Assembly: GCA_028015205.1 (NCBI GenBank)
Contig: CM051517.1
Coordinates: 52,575,455-52,639,454 of the forward strand
Source of the DNA: Mytilisepta virgata
Lineage: Eukaryota; Mollusca; Bivalvia; Mytilida; Mytilidae
Direction: 5' to 3'
Length of the DNA stretch: 64,000 bases
A program made the position numbers and the translations under genes. How positions within the stretch are numbered: the stretch's first letter is position 1; each line of letters begins with the position of its first letter. Of the stretch, positions 34,401 to 47,839 are shown piece after piece. The notes under the pieces are model-generated. The model searched no databases and was not told the DNA's origin. It was given only the letters and a program-made list of their open reading frames with translations.

Positions 34401-35464
34401 AATTTTGTTAAGTGTTTATTTATTTGCATTACCGGGTATGTCTCCCAATGATACAAAGCAAGATTCATAAAAGTCCAGTTCATTTTAATATATCATGTTT
34501 TTTGCCAATATTTATTCTCGTCTTTTTAGTTTGTTCGTGCTTAGTAAAATGCTATCAACAAAAATGTTATAAAAATATGTTTTACGTTGAAAAACAAAAG
34601 GAATATTGTTTTGAAATTTATTACAAATCATCTCACGAACCTTGTCCTATATCTTTTTGTCCTCTGATTACAATTTTATAACTACGTCTATTACTGATTT
34701 CGAAATATATTCTTTTTGAGCTGTCCTTTTTTTACTCCGAACTTCAAGTTAATAGATAAGAACATATTTTCTAATAATTTGTTCCGTCTTTTCATTGAAA
34801 CTACGGTTAATGGATTAATGTGCTAAGAATTTATAATTAAAACGATAAACATGATAATGTTTCTAAAAGGAGAAAACATGAGACTACTAAATGAACAGAA
34901 TGAATTTAATTTTTTTATATAAAAATTATCAATAAAATACATAAAATTTATACTTCACCCTTCTTTTTGCTGTTGACTGAGAATAGAAAACTGGGGGATT
35001 TTGGTATTTTTTTTTATTCATGTTTTGTTTACGATGTACATTGTACTGTCACTCAGTTATCCTAGCTGCAGCTTACCTTCAGCTTACCTATGTTAGTGAA
35101 CTGGCAATTAAAGAAACCACAGGTGAATCCACTTCTTCTTCATACCTAGACTCATATATAGATGATGAAGGGTGATTGAAATCAAAACTTTATGACAAAA
35201 GTGATGATTTTAACTTTCCAACTGTAAACTTCCGCTTCCCTAGCAGTACATGTGATTTGCCAAAGTCTCAAGCCTATATAATTTGTACATTTCACAGCTG
35301 ATTCGTTAATACCATGCATGCATGTAATATGTACGATGACGTTCTCAAGAAAACGAAATTAATGTCACCTAAAGAACAAGGGCCATTTTGTCATGATATT
35401 GTTTACCTGTGTAGGTTTAATTTTAAATTTTTTGATACTATATTTAATGGATTTTGTTTTGTTT

Positions 35465-35721
35465 GTTTAGTTGGGGTTTAACGCCGTTTTCAGCACATTT
35501 GGCTATTTCGCGGCGGCCAGTTTTTATTGGTGAAGGAAGCCGGAGTACCCGGAGAGAACCACCGACCTTCGGTAGGAAAATTGGCAATCCTTGTCAATTA
35601 AGATCGGAGTCGAACACACCCCGCCACAGGTGAGATTCGAACTCACAACCCCAGCGTTGACAGGCTAGTGATCATTAGTAGTCATGACGAACTACCTAGA
35701 CACTCGGCCACCGAGGCCCCT
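35465..35721 (-). mobile_element. tRNA-derived SINE family S1, copy 2 (most complete)
   Basis: On the minus strand the head is ggggcctcggtggccgagtg, followed by a B box (gttcgaatctcacc). The body then carries 'ggtcggtggttctctccggg' and the tail 'aaacggcgttaaaccccaac'. The tail motif GTTTAACGCC also occurs alone at 60989-61035. Copies at 16342, 40258 and 43955 are older. Confidence 0.88.
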
Positions 35722-35744
35722 ATTTAAATGGAGAATTCGCCAAG

Positions 35745-35907
35745 TGGTAATAAACTAATACATGTACATATATTAGCTAGAGCTTGATTGGTGGCAAGGT
35801 AAAAATAACAAGATGGATAAATGGATAATTGCGTCACGCCTTGTTATTTATACCTTGCGACCAATCAAGGTCTAGCTAATATATGTGCATGTATTAGTTT
35901 ATTACCA
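35745..35907. repeat. Foldback element, 68-bp arms
   Basis: Arms 35745-35812 and 35840-35907 are reverse complements with only a few mismatches, with a 27-nt loop between. The outer ends are tggtaataaactaatacatg and its complement. It sits 24 bp from the S1 SINE at 35465-35721. Confidence 0.88.
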
Positions 35908-37281
35908 TTTGATGATGAAAAAACTAATGAAATTATAACTGAGCTATTGCTTTTGCGACACAATGCAGTGCATTATTGCCGGTTTTACAGTAACTGTTAT
36001 GGGCATTATATTTTAAACAAAACGAATTGAAGTATTAAATGGACAAGGACATTTCGAAATATCTAAAAACTTATAGGCAAGAGAAACTAAAATAATTATT
36101 TAGTGGAATCTTTTGAAACTTGGACCCTGTTGTCGAAACCTACAGTTACCTAAGGTTTTAATTAAAGTGACGGTGAAATAATTATCAGGGCATAATAATC
36201 ACAATCAGATATCCATTTTAATATTTAACATAACTTTGAACAGGTTGGAAAAGGTTGAGTGAAAAAATACTATTCAGACTTATCATATTTGCAGAATTTC
36301 TGCCTGCATACATCATATATATTGTAACTGCGCTTAGGGACTTTGTGTCAAAGAAACTTTCTGTTTAGACATTGACTTGCAGTACGCACCACAAAATGGT
36401 TTCATCGTCGTTATTTACATGTGCTTCTTTGCGTGATTATGATAAGATGAGTGGTGTTATAAATAAAAAACCTATAGTCCAACTTCACTACCATTATACA
36501 CAGCAATATAATCAATTTTGGGGAGGAAGTTCCACAAATGAACGGGAGAATCTTGAATTTCTTTTGTGCTAAAAATTTTGTGATAATCAAAAAGTTTCGG
36601 TAGTGAAAATTAAGAAACAAAGCTTTTGCGGTTTTAAAAAAATATGAAAAAAAAAATGCGAATCTAGCAAGAAACCAAAAAATTAGCTCTCTCCGAGATT
36701 CATGCTCGCTGACAGTTTAATTGTTATTTAATAACCAACGACAGTACCGACTGAGCTGTGACGGCCATACTTTAGATCGGCATATGTATCTTAATTAAAG
36801 TATTGAATTGATTTTTTAAAGAAGAGTTGCATTTTCGTTAAAAATCACATTTAGAAGCAAACAGGAAACACACAAAAGTTGACCAGTTGTGCAGTCTTTT
36901 GGTTCTGCAGGTGCTTGTCAGGGAATTGCCACTTAAAAGGTGCGGACCCCCCTCCCCCCGAAAATGACAAAAATGAGTTTTTAACGTTTGTTATGAGATT
37001 ACTATAAGTGTTGGATTTATCAATGCAGAAAATTGAGACGCAAACAGAAACTATTCTTACTATGAGAAAAATATAAATTTCTCGGATATTAACAACTTTC
37101 AGATCGTGGCTCTCTGAGTGAAATATTTTCTCGCCTTATTGGCCCAATCTAAGACAGGTTTATGTTCAATCCATGTTGATATCATCACACCAAAAAGGTT
37201 TACATGAAAAAGTTGCATTTCTTTCGAATTGGTATGATTTTTTACTATTCTCATAGTTTTGTGCATGTAGTATTTGTTGTC
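35908..37281. other. No gene recognised
   Basis: AT-rich. A 69-codon plus-strand frame starts inside the hairpin at 35821 and runs out to 36030 without a motif. A C-rich run lies at 36946-36959. Confidence 0.4.
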
Positions 37282-37292
37282 TGCATTACTCC

Positions 37293-37674
37293 CTGGGCAC
37301 CTGTGATGGATCATGGGAGCTCAACCTATAGAGCTGCTTAGCCCGTCCCCAAGTGGCGGATAGGGAGATCGCCTCGTTAGGGTGTTCTCAGGTCATGACC
37401 TTTTTTTCGAAAGCCTGACCGCGGACCATAGTGGGTATCATATTTGGAGAATGCAACGCTCCCTGCATGCTAAAGACCTCTTTCTAGTTTTCGAAAATAG
37501 TAGGCTAATGACCCTACCCAACAATCCACCCTTTTACAGTGGCAGTCAAAATTGGTGTCCCACCACTCCCCTATTTGAATTGTGTTTAATAAATTGTTAA
37601 ACTGGTTATCGCCCTGAAGAAGCATAAAATATTTGCCACTGGACGCTAAACAAATAACAATCAATCAATCAATT
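37293..37674 (+). mobile_element. SINE family S3 with perfect 11-bp target-site duplication
   Basis: Flanked by TGCATTACTCC at 37282-37292 and 37675-37685. The head (ctgggcacctgtgatggatc) is not clearly a tRNA. The body has 'aagcctgaccgcggaccata' and 'gcaacgctccctgcatgc'. The 3' end 'gccactggacgctaaacaaa' plus (caat)n closely parallels the tail of S2 at 18313-18659, so the two families share a 3' end while differing in the head. Short ORFs on both strands here are incidental. Confidence 0.88.
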
Positions 37675-38479
37675 TGCATTACTCCTGTCAGACATTTTTC
37701 TGATCTTTGGATTTTAATCTTATGGACTTTGATCTCTGTCATTCTTTTGTCGATATTTTACTTCCGTATAACCCAATAAATAGTAACTTTCAACTTAAAA
37801 TCAGCTATTCTGATATTTTAATTATTCAGAGGCAAAGCTTTGGAAAGTAATTATAATTTCTATTTCATGATGCAATTCCAAAATACTAATGACCAATGTA
37901 TATATAAAAAAATCACTGCATATAAGTTCATCGGATTGTGACCATAAATTATTTACTATGTCACACTCAAGTCAAATACTTTTATGAACATGTCATTGTA
38001 GCTGTAGTACATTACATATCTGATAGAAATCATAAGTGCCAGGAAACGATTATTGATTCTTTAAAATCTCCAATAGATTCTGAATTATCCCTAATGAAGT
38101 GGAAGATTCTAGCGTTAATAAGTTTTCAATATTTACATGCTACAATCAATTCAAATTCGCAGCTGAAGTGATACAAATATTTCGGCGAAAAGAAACAATG
38201 ATGTAATCTTGAGTGTAGCTTTATTTGCTCAGGCTATATACAGATATAAAATCGTTAAATGATCGAATAAACATAAAGAAGTTAGAATTATACAAATTTA
38301 TAAACATTTTACATTATATGATGCTACTTTTGATGCACTACATATGTTCAGTTCAAAACACTTTGTCGTCGGAAGTGTCGTCGGAAGTGTTCAAGACAGA
38401 AAAATGCATATAGCACAAACAACCGAAAACCATGTGCCAAGAAAAATTAAAAAAACCCAAAAGCACATGAACTGCCAGT

Positions 38480-38800
38480 ACGATCCTCTCGTTGGGGTTG
38501 TCCGGTCATAATATGCAAATCCTGATCACGGACCTTAGTTGATAACATGATTGGAAAACGAAACTCTCCCTACATTGTAAACTGGATCATTTCTTTAGAA
38601 ATGAAATATAATTGGTTAACTCTTGCCACAGAAGGTTTAATCATCCACCCAAGGAGAGAGTAAATAATATGCATTATTAAGGAGATGGTCATTATTTCCA
38701 AATACATGTATTAAACAACTTACTAATCCTAATTATTGTATACATGTCGGACAACGGATATACTAGAAATTAAGCTGGTTACACCCTCAAAACACTTGAG
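38480..38800 (+). mobile_element. Diverged S3 SINE relic
   Basis: 'gatcctctcgttggggttgt' plus 'ccggtcat', 'cctgatcacggaccttagtt' and 'gaaactctccctacattgta' match in order the S3 body at 37365-37475. The 3' tail is not recognisable. Confidence 0.6.
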
Positions 38801-40257
38801 TTCACCAACAGAGACATATAACTACTGAGTGGCAGTCATGAATATCCTATCATTCAGAATTTTGTATCTTTCCTAAATTATGGAGAAAAAACTCTTTCAT
38901 CTATGCGATTTATACCTTCCGGAATTTATCACGGAAACGAAAAAAAACCATGGTAATGACAGTTCAGAACGTTAAAACCTATATGTCTTTTAGCACCCAT
39001 CTAGTAAAGAATATTATAAGTATTTCATAGTCGCAATTCCCTTGTGTGACCCGCAGAAATCGTATATTTGTACCTTTTCGAGAAGCAAAACTGATAATTG
39101 TCTTATGTTAGTCTTGAACTATACAACCTTAACCAGTTCCTTTGAGAATATTATACACTTGATAACTTTCCAGTTTAGACCCGAGACCACAATTAATCCG
39201 CATCAACTCGTTGTCCACAAATATAGTTCCCCATATTTTATAGTGTATTTTTTCCATTTTAATTTCCCCCCCCCTTTCTGTTGCCTTTTTGTCAAGTATC
39301 CTAGTTAAAGTATAAAGCACAAGGATCAAATTACAAAATATATTAATTTGTCTGTGAAATTTGTAATTTGGTGACTGTCACAATGGCCCAATTTCAGAAT
39401 GATAACAATACCCCTTAAAGTGTACATTGAATAAAAGAAATATTATAAAGTTTAAGCTGGTGCAATTTTAATTTGACTTAATGCTAATATGAAAATCCAC
39501 TATGAAATAATTGTGGTCTCGGGCCTTTAACATTTACTACCTCCCATGAAGTGATCAAATTGGGAATTAAATGCGCAATAATTTTGATATGGTTTAATTA
39601 AGTAAAGTAAAGTAAGCAAATATTGTTTCATTACCCAGCATTGAAGATAAAAATATAACTTTATCTGTACGATCTTTTAGACAGTTAAAAACTAAACATA
39701 AAATTATTGCAACGTGCACTTAATGTTTACAGCGTCAAAATCAACGGAAGCGGAAATTTCTCTTTAAAGATGACGTTATATGCATTAGAAATGCATTTAG
39801 CCGAACTTTAATCTTCCAATCATAACAAAGTCACCAAAAACACAAGTCTGGCACTTGATACAGGAACAATAGTAATTTTGTAAATTTGCCATCAGCGGAA
39901 ACGGAAATTTCTTTTAAAATGCGACGCTATACACTAAAATGGATAAAAGCTTTGCGACTGTTTGTTGTGAAAGATATGACTGAAGTGTCGTGTATTATGT
40001 AATTCGATATGATTAAATTGTTCAGTGCACTCGAAAATGTTTTAATAGACTGTATAATACATGCTCATTTCTCATTTTGTCTGGTTCAAAAATACGTCGT
40101 ACTTCGCGAGTGAATTTTTTTTAACAAATTTAGAATTTACTATAGAATATTTTCACGGTATTTAACATAAACCTAGAGAATAAGTTCTTTGATTAAGTAC
40201 CTAATTTTATTCTCCAGGATTATTTATTCGATTTAATTTGAATACGGTTTTATTCCG
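38801..40257. other. No gene recognised
   Basis: AT-rich. Frames at 39042-39329 on both strands overlap and have no motif. Confidence 0.4.
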
Positions 40258-40545
40258 TGGCATTGGTGGTCGAATGTCTGGGTAAATAAACAACAAGTGT
40301 GCACTAGCCTATCAATATTGAGGCTAAGATTTCGACCTACATTATGGCGAGCTGTGTTCGTCTCGGATGGTAACTGATCGTAAGTTTGTGGTTCTCGTGC
40401 AGCACTCCACTCTCACAACCAATAAAGTTTGTATCGTATCGTAACTGATCGTACGTTTGTGGTTCCCATGTAGGACTCCACCGATAAAATCTGACCACCA
40501 CGATCTAGTCAACAGCCCCTAAAAGAAGCGTAAAACTCCAATAAA
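40258..40545 (+). mobile_element. Old S1-type SINE with internal duplication
   Basis: 'ttggtggtcgaatgtctggg', 'tgtgcactagcctatcaata' and 'aatctgaccaccacgatcta' correspond to successive S1 blocks. A segment of about 43 bp (gtaactgatcgtaagtttgt...) is repeated at 40371 and 40441. Confidence 0.6.
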
Positions 40546-43500
40546 ACAATCCAAACAAAAAAGTTATAAACAATCCTTTTAAGCTCTGTTTCCCTTTGTA
40601 GTAAATCTGGTGAATCGTCATACAAGATCACTTAAACGATATGGGAAAATGCGGAAATCTTTATATGTGGACTAAAAGCATCATTATTTTATCAGTAGAA
40701 TCTATTATGGGCTACAGCGTCAAGAAGCATGGTATAAAATCATGGTAATAAACGGTCCTTTTTATTGAAAAAAATTAAGTAAAGCTTTTTACATTCAACA
40801 CCCTGCATACATTGTATATTGATGAAAATTACTGTATGTGACACATCAACTGCATCTCGTTGCTTTAAAGAATATCTAGAAAGTCAATAAAATGCATGTT
40901 TTATTTTCTTTAGTCGTAACTAATTATAGTTTTGTCCAATGCTGCATTACACTTAAGTTTCCACAGCAGCTGTTGTCCCGTGATGCTATGATTTTTGCGC
41001 ACAATTTGACGTCACAAAATATAAAAGAGTGTGACGTTTTTGGCCATGTGAACATTTGAAATGCAAACAAATTTAGGCCTTACCTAATGGTTATTTTGAA
41101 TGTATAAAACTAAAGTAAAGCAATGTATAATTTATAATTGCACATTTCTGGAAAACACTGATAGATCATAATATATATAACTAATCCTCTCAAAACAATT
41201 TTATTTTTTAGTATCCCTTGGACTCTAATTCTGAAATACCAGACCGAGTATTGTCCGGCATCTTCCAGTGTTTTGGAGAAAAAAAATAACAAATGACAAT
41301 ATGGAATCTAGTATTTCTCAGAATTAAAGACACTAGCTACAATAATATTGGTAGAAAATTTATCAGTATCATGATTGTGTTATTCCTTTTCGACCAATTT
41401 TACAAAGAATTATGTTTGACATGTAAATACAATAATAAATATCAAATTTTCTTCCAACTTTATTGTTTTATTGTTTTAATAAAGATTTCATTAGTCTTTC
41501 AACAGAATAGCGACAAGGTACTTGATGTGGAAATTAGTCCATTCTTCCCAGCGTAATCAATATACAGTTCTTCTAAACATAAGCGATATTTATTTCAATT
41601 ACCGTCAACAAAGAAAACAAGATTTGCATTGGCATATTCGTTCCTAAAATTACCAATCACGAGTATGGTCGGAATTGTTCTCTCTACAACTGTAAGAGAC
41701 TTTGAGAAAAAAGTTAAAATATTAATGTTATACATTTCTTGCGGTACATGTATAACTGAACATTTTCTGAAGTTTCTTCAAAACCAAATTAATGTCTAGG
41801 CAATATGGTGCAAAACCTGTAAATGTTTCTTGTTTTAATAATATTGCATGGGAAATAAAGACATCGTTTTTGTTTAAATGTTAGATGTCCTATCTCTTGG
41901 TGGGCATACTATAGGGTTACTACATTTACATTCCTCAATATCAATGCAATAACCCTTTTATTGTATAGTAATGTCTTTTAGCAGTCAAATAACTCTATTT
42001 TCTACATCAGTGATACATTTGATACAAGTAATGCACCTATCGTGTTCCAGTCATCAACATCGGAAGCTGTGTGAAAATGCACAAAAGTGTAAGATTATAG
42101 ACTAAAGACTCAGAATATATATAGCTCACATGAACATCGAAATAAGGAAAGAATCAAACAATTTCTCAAAACGCTTGTTGGAAAGTATGATAAACAGAAC
42201 ACGCTCTTTGAAAGAAAACCAAAATGAAATCATTGTTATCCGGTCCCAATATTTCACGGAATTGTTATGAAATTAAACCTGCTTGATATTATTTTTTCAA
42301 GGCGTTACTTTATTTTCAAAATTTGACTGTAACAATGTACTTCAAAAAGAGGCTCGCCCGTATCCTCCTCAGCTCAGTAGTTCAAAAACTATACCATCCT
42401 ACGTACAATCAAGTAGTATTAGATCCTACAATGGTTTTCCTGATTTCGACCCCTTTTATTGGATTTTGTTAATATATTTATAATTAGTAGTGGTCATTCT
42501 AATTAAGGTGTAATAACTTTATCGTCCAAATCATTAACTATCTTACTAATGATATAACTATGAACAAAATGTCTGATGAATCATAAAAAGGAGACAGTCA
42601 ACCTTAAACACGGCCGGACATCGGTTATCTATGGATATATCTTGTCCAGACAAACAAGCTAAATGTCTTAATATACTTTATTTTATATGCAAATTATAAT
42701 CAATCTGATGGAAATGAAGATCTATTTTTAAACTATGCAAATCAAAGAGATTAATAACGTGAGCCCCGGAAGAATATTTTCATTAAGAATATTTTTGGAA
42801 AAAGTGTACTTTGCAATTAGTGTTTTTTTACATAATGCCACTCGTGTTCCCAGAGCGCTTAAAGGAATTACCTAATCTACGTCACCAATTTTTTTTAGAT
42901 TAAGTCTGGATTCATTTGATAAAATTCAAATCAAAGAACCAAATTTTCAAAGGCTGTTTCATTTTATCACCTTCAATATATTTTGCCGAAATATAACGTA
43001 TGCTGAATGTTTTCTAGAATCCAGATAGAAACAGTAGCTACAGTGTATAATCGTAACTAGTGATCATAACCGTAAATTTCTGTGCACGACAATTATCACA
43101 TTTACATGTAAGAACATTTCTTAGAAACAATGTCCTGATGTTATTTATTTATCATCTTGTTTTTGAAATGTTACCTAAACAGGAAATTATTTTTTTTTAA
43201 TTTAAAAAAATATAAATATCCAAACTGCTTAATTGTTTGGTCTTTCATAACTGTTATAATTAGTAACAATAACTGTATTGTAATTGTTTATTACTTTACA
43301 ACGTTATAAGTTTAAATTAATATTCTATTTCTTTAAATTAAATGCCTTTCAAAAAATGTCACGCTTGTGAAGCAAACCTCTTGATGGTTTAAAATTCAGT
43401 GTGTAGATTCCCTTTGTTCCTACAACTATTTAAACGTCTGATAAAAAATTTATTTGTTTCAAGTTGATTATAACACCCGAAACGCATTCGGGTGAAACAA

Positions 43501-43954
43501 TTCACTATTGAGGATTATTTTTTGCCTCGGAGAAGAATTGAGTTATTTACCATTTCAGAAATTGAATGGTTTGGATTGAAAACATTTGTTATATTTCTAT
43601 GAGCCAATGACAGCATGTTTACTGTGTGAACCCGTTTTTGTACTTGTTGATAGCGTTTCTTGGTTACAGTGTCTCATCAACATTTTACATTTATGTTAGA
43701 TATGTGTCTGTTCGGAGATGTTTACAAGCAGTTGCTATGAACTTCAAAGTAAATTCCCAAAGCTACAAAACTTCAGTATTATAAAAACGTTGTTCGTTTT
43801 GATATCGGTTTATCCCGCCACCAAATGAACAATTTTACCTGGAACTTTCGAATAATTTTAGTTTAGTTTTTCAATCTATCTCTCAAAATGGATCGGTTTG
43901 TCAGGTTTCTACGCTACTGTTAGCACAAATAGCTACACCGTCTTCGTCAGTTTT
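40546..43954. other. AT-rich stretch with no supported gene
   Basis: A small inverted repeat (tttctggaaaacactgat at about 41146 against ccagtgttttggagaaa at about 41266) lies here. A plus-strand frame at 42283-42483 contains PYPPQLSSSKTIPSYVQSSS and could be a terminal exon, but has no support beyond being open. Confidence 0.35.
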
Positions 43955-44152
43955 ATTGGTGGGGGGAAACCGGATTACCCGGACAACCGACCTACGGCAG
44001 GAAAGCTGGCAATCGCTATCAAACTGAAATAGGAGTCGAACGACCTTGCAAAGAGTTTATTTCAAACTCACAAACTCGGTTTTGACAAGCTACAGATCAT
44101 TAACAGTTAAGACGAACTATCAAGACCACTCGGACTCTTCGGCTTCCCCAAA
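43955..44152 (-). mobile_element. Diverged S1 SINE, copy 4
   Basis: The minus strand carries 'ggaagccgaagagtccgagt', 'agttcgtcttaactgttaat' and 'ggtttccccccaccaataaa' in the S1 order. It is followed on the plus strand by a run of 13 C at about 44198-44210. Confidence 0.7.
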
Positions 44153-45469
44153 TGGATGAGAATATTGCTCAGCCGTATGTGGTGCTATAGCAAGAAGCCC
44201 CCCCCCCCCCGGGAAAAGTTTATCTTAACATGATTATGTTATCATTTAAAGGTCCCTTTAGGTTTATTGCTCGCAATTTTTTGATGATTTTTTGCTTTCG
44301 ATGATATTAGACACTGGAGAACCTGGTGGAAAAATTTCCATTGTACTTGTGGAATGGACTATTCTTGTATAATGAACTTTACGATAACGTGAAAATGTTT
44401 TCAGCTTTACATGTACAAATCTAGACATATTCAGCTGCGCATCAGTGCAGATGTCATATTTTACAAAAAAAATCAATGGATCAAAGACAAAATAACCCCT
44501 GAATATCTCATGTATCTGCTATCCAGGGAAATTTGACGCAAAATGCATTGGAAAAGTAATAATTATGACTTCCGGAAATGAAAGATACAGTAACAATTTT
44601 GACTGGAATTTGAAATGTGTCTTGCAGTTTATATGTAAGACTCATAGTAGTCGGAAAACGATTGCGCATTGGACAAGTATTCAGTACATGTACCATAGCT
44701 TTTATTTTTTATTGGGTTCGGAATATGTTCTTTACTGAAGATTCCATACTCTATTATCCAGAAAACAGCTAAAAGATCACCAAATATTTGTGACGGCAAT
44801 ACTGCTGACACAATTGTTATTGAATTTTAAATCCAACACTTTAAGAGAATCTAGAATTCCTGTATTTAGCGGTAGAAGTTATAGGTTAGATGTTCAGTTG
44901 TCAATATTTGTAGTCTGTAATCGAAGGGAATCTACAACTGGATTGGGAATGACAGCTGAATATAAAAATATAATGATCTTAATGTCTATTTTTTGTTTCT
45001 TCATCGTATTAAATTTTGGGTCATCGATTTATTGAGATGACTTCGTATTCAAAGGCGTCACTAATCGTTCTTCTAGATTATAAATTCTTGAATTACCATT
45101 AAATAATAATAATTCAGAAATTCCAGCGGATTCATACATTACGATAAAGCAAATGTCCATTTTAAAAACATAAAATACGATCACTTGTCACAAATGTCGT
45201 TAAATCTGAGAAATTTACATTAACTTGAATACGATTGGACACGGCAATTTATTTAACGTCTAAAACGCAATAGAACACGGTGGATCAGGTCCTACACAAG
45301 TCTATGATAACAATTCTTGTACACGCATAATACATGTAATATACATACATTTAGTAAGCTATATTTTAGTCCTGGCATGATTCATTACTTACATACAATT
45401 TACCTTTACATTTTCCTTTCAAAATTCGACAAATATTTAGCAGACATTTCTATGGCTCTTCCTTTTGAT

Positions 45470-45680
45470 GCAGATGTAGCCCTTAGCTGATTTTGGATTC
45501 CTGTTTGTTTTAATGGTTTTGGGTTTTGATGGTTGTGCTTATTAATTCATCATTATATCTTTAACTGGATTTCCAACATTTTGATCTCGAGCACTGCTGA
45601 TGAGTTGTCAGTCAACCAAATGGCCATACAGTGCATCAAGTTTATTTGGTATTTTGTGATAGATTTTATTTTTACACTAG
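45470..45680 (+). repeat. Diverged R1 repeat
   Basis: 'gcccttagctgattttggat' and 'gagcactgctgatgagttgt' match two ordered blocks of R1 (6990-7210) at the same relative spacing. Confidence 0.45.
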
Positions 45681-46854
45681 AATGATAATTTTTTTTTAAA
45701 ACACTTGTTTTTCAAAGATTCAGTAACCTAAATATTTAGCTTGTATCAAGACGATTATTAAATGGTGTCTACAGAAAATATTATAAAGTTAAAACAGAAT
45801 ACCAAACAGAACATACTTCGCCATAATATGTACTCAAAAATTTATTTCCCCTGCAGAGTAAACTAAACTAAAATGAGGGATTAACATAAGTTGATATAAC
45901 TTGTTTCGTATTCCACTATAAATAAATAAAATTTAAACTAAACTATAAATTTTAAAATTTATTTTATACTCGCCTTAAGCTTGAAACAGAAGAGAAATGC
46001 CGGATAAAACTCGTATGGGGCATTTTATCGCGTATTTTTATTATTATTTTCAAGTAACAGCACCATATCTATTTGACTTGCAATTGTTCATACTTCAGTG
46101 ATTATAATCATTTTAAAATTGTATTATATTATGTAATGTCTACATTCATTTCATTTAGGAAAGAACTCGACAAAAGATCTATGGCATTAACGTACGTGAT
46201 AAATAACCCATGTTATGCTAGAACATCATACAAAAACAAAGTAGACCTGTAAAGTCTTACAACAATGAGCCAAAGCTCATAGCCTATGGCAAGATAAAAC
46301 GGCCTGTAATGAGTATGCTAAATATATTTTGTTACCAATTACCCTGGATCTGATTGTAACGATATCTATCCATCTGTAGACTGTCATTTACATTCATAAT
46401 TGTCTGTTGTGGTGACTAAAATGGTATCGGTAAATTTGTGTAGCGAACAAATTAGTTTGATATTTAAATATTGTGGTGCGATCTTAACTTAATTAAACCA
46501 TTCTTATGTAATCAGCTTATTCATCAATCTGTGGAATCTATTTTTCACGAATCTCCACTTTTTGTACTCATTTTTAAGAACTGTTCATCAGTCTGAACAA
46601 TTTTATATAATTAATGACATTCGAGTGATTCTTTTGTTGAGGTACCTAGTACATTCAAATATTTTTAAATTGTAAAATAACCATCAATCCTTGTTGAGTT
46701 TTAAACCTTCACTGATACATGTATCTATAAAATTGATAATCTTGTACATAATATATATTTTACCATGGCCGTTATTATCTAATATTATACTTTATGCAAA
46801 AATCTTGATTTCTCATTGGTTGACAGAGATGTGGTATTTCAATCCACTTGAAAC

Positions 46855-47130
46855 TAGGCTCCACCCCTCTTGACGACGGGTGGTATTCCCTCCTTAGCGA
46901 CAGGAATACCACATTGGAGAATTCCACACTCTTGTCGGGATACAACCTCCGTACCGGAAATTAGTTTCACCTTCTCTGTATGCGAAGATAATTGACATTC
47001 AGTATAATATAAACATACTGTCTTCAGATTACCACACTCAAAACAAAATATCACCCTCGACTACGTCTCGGGCGATATTTTGCCTTCGTGTGGTAATCTT
47101 GCATACCACCCCCAACTGAAGGCAGTATGT
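46855..47130. repeat. Foldback element related to the 7565-7800 family
   Basis: 'agattaccacactcaaaaca' plus 'aaatatcaccc' (47026-47056) is mirrored by 'gggcgatattttgccttcgt' plus 'gtggtaatct' (47070-47099). Outer arms are acatactgtcttc and gaaggcagtatgt. The left module has 'acgggtggtattccctcctt' and 'cattcagtataata', as at 7600-7665. Confidence 0.7.
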
Positions 47131-47839
47131 GTATACAGGCCCTTTAACGTTTCGTAGTAAAATAAAAATTTCTTTTTAGTTTGTTGCTATGTACTACAAA
47201 CTTCTGACACAGTGATTTTTTTAAGAAAAACTCGTTTTTTACTAAAATTCTGGGTAGTTTTACCCAGGTCACGTATATCCTGCAAGTGAATATGGATAAC
47301 ACTTCAGAAGGACAACTTTTACGATCTGGTAGCATTTGTATGGGTTGACCTCGTATTTAAAAAAAAATCATGGATTGAAAAAGGCAATACACTGTAATAA
47401 GTTTCGAATAAAATTAAAACACAAAAGGTACAGTTGATTTTTTGGGGTAATTTTGAGGACTTGTTACGATATTTAAACAAACCGCTTGACAGTTTATGTG
47501 GCAAATACCATATAATTTTAAGATTTGCATGTTTGACAGTTGATTTATTGTCAGAATTTTAGCATAAAAGGTATTCGAATGTAAGCAGATTATATCTTTC
47601 TCTCAGCAGATATGTGAACATGTTTAATAGATACAAGTTACTTTGCACATTTTATTTCTGTAATTTCAGTTTCTGCTATATACACATGTACATGTAGTTG
47701 ATGTACTGTCGATTAATAATCCTAAATTGAAACGTCAGAAAGGACCCCACCGGCTTGTGTGATTGAACTCATGGGAATCAAAACACTTTAAAATCTAGTT
47801 GTGATTTCATACATTCATTTTATCTATCAAAAAGCATGA

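Noticed and set aside
41110..41292. LEDAGQYSVWYF on the minus strand resembles an Ig F-strand
   Set aside because: The cysteine of the D-x-G-x-Y-x-C motif is missing, there is no credible acceptor or partner half-domain, and the stretch lies in a small inverted repeat.
42283..42483. Plus-strand frame with PYPPQLSSSKTIPSYVQSSS
   Set aside because: The composition is plausible and a tttttcaag acceptor precedes it, but there is no start, no partner exon and no recognisable family. Not enough for a gene call.
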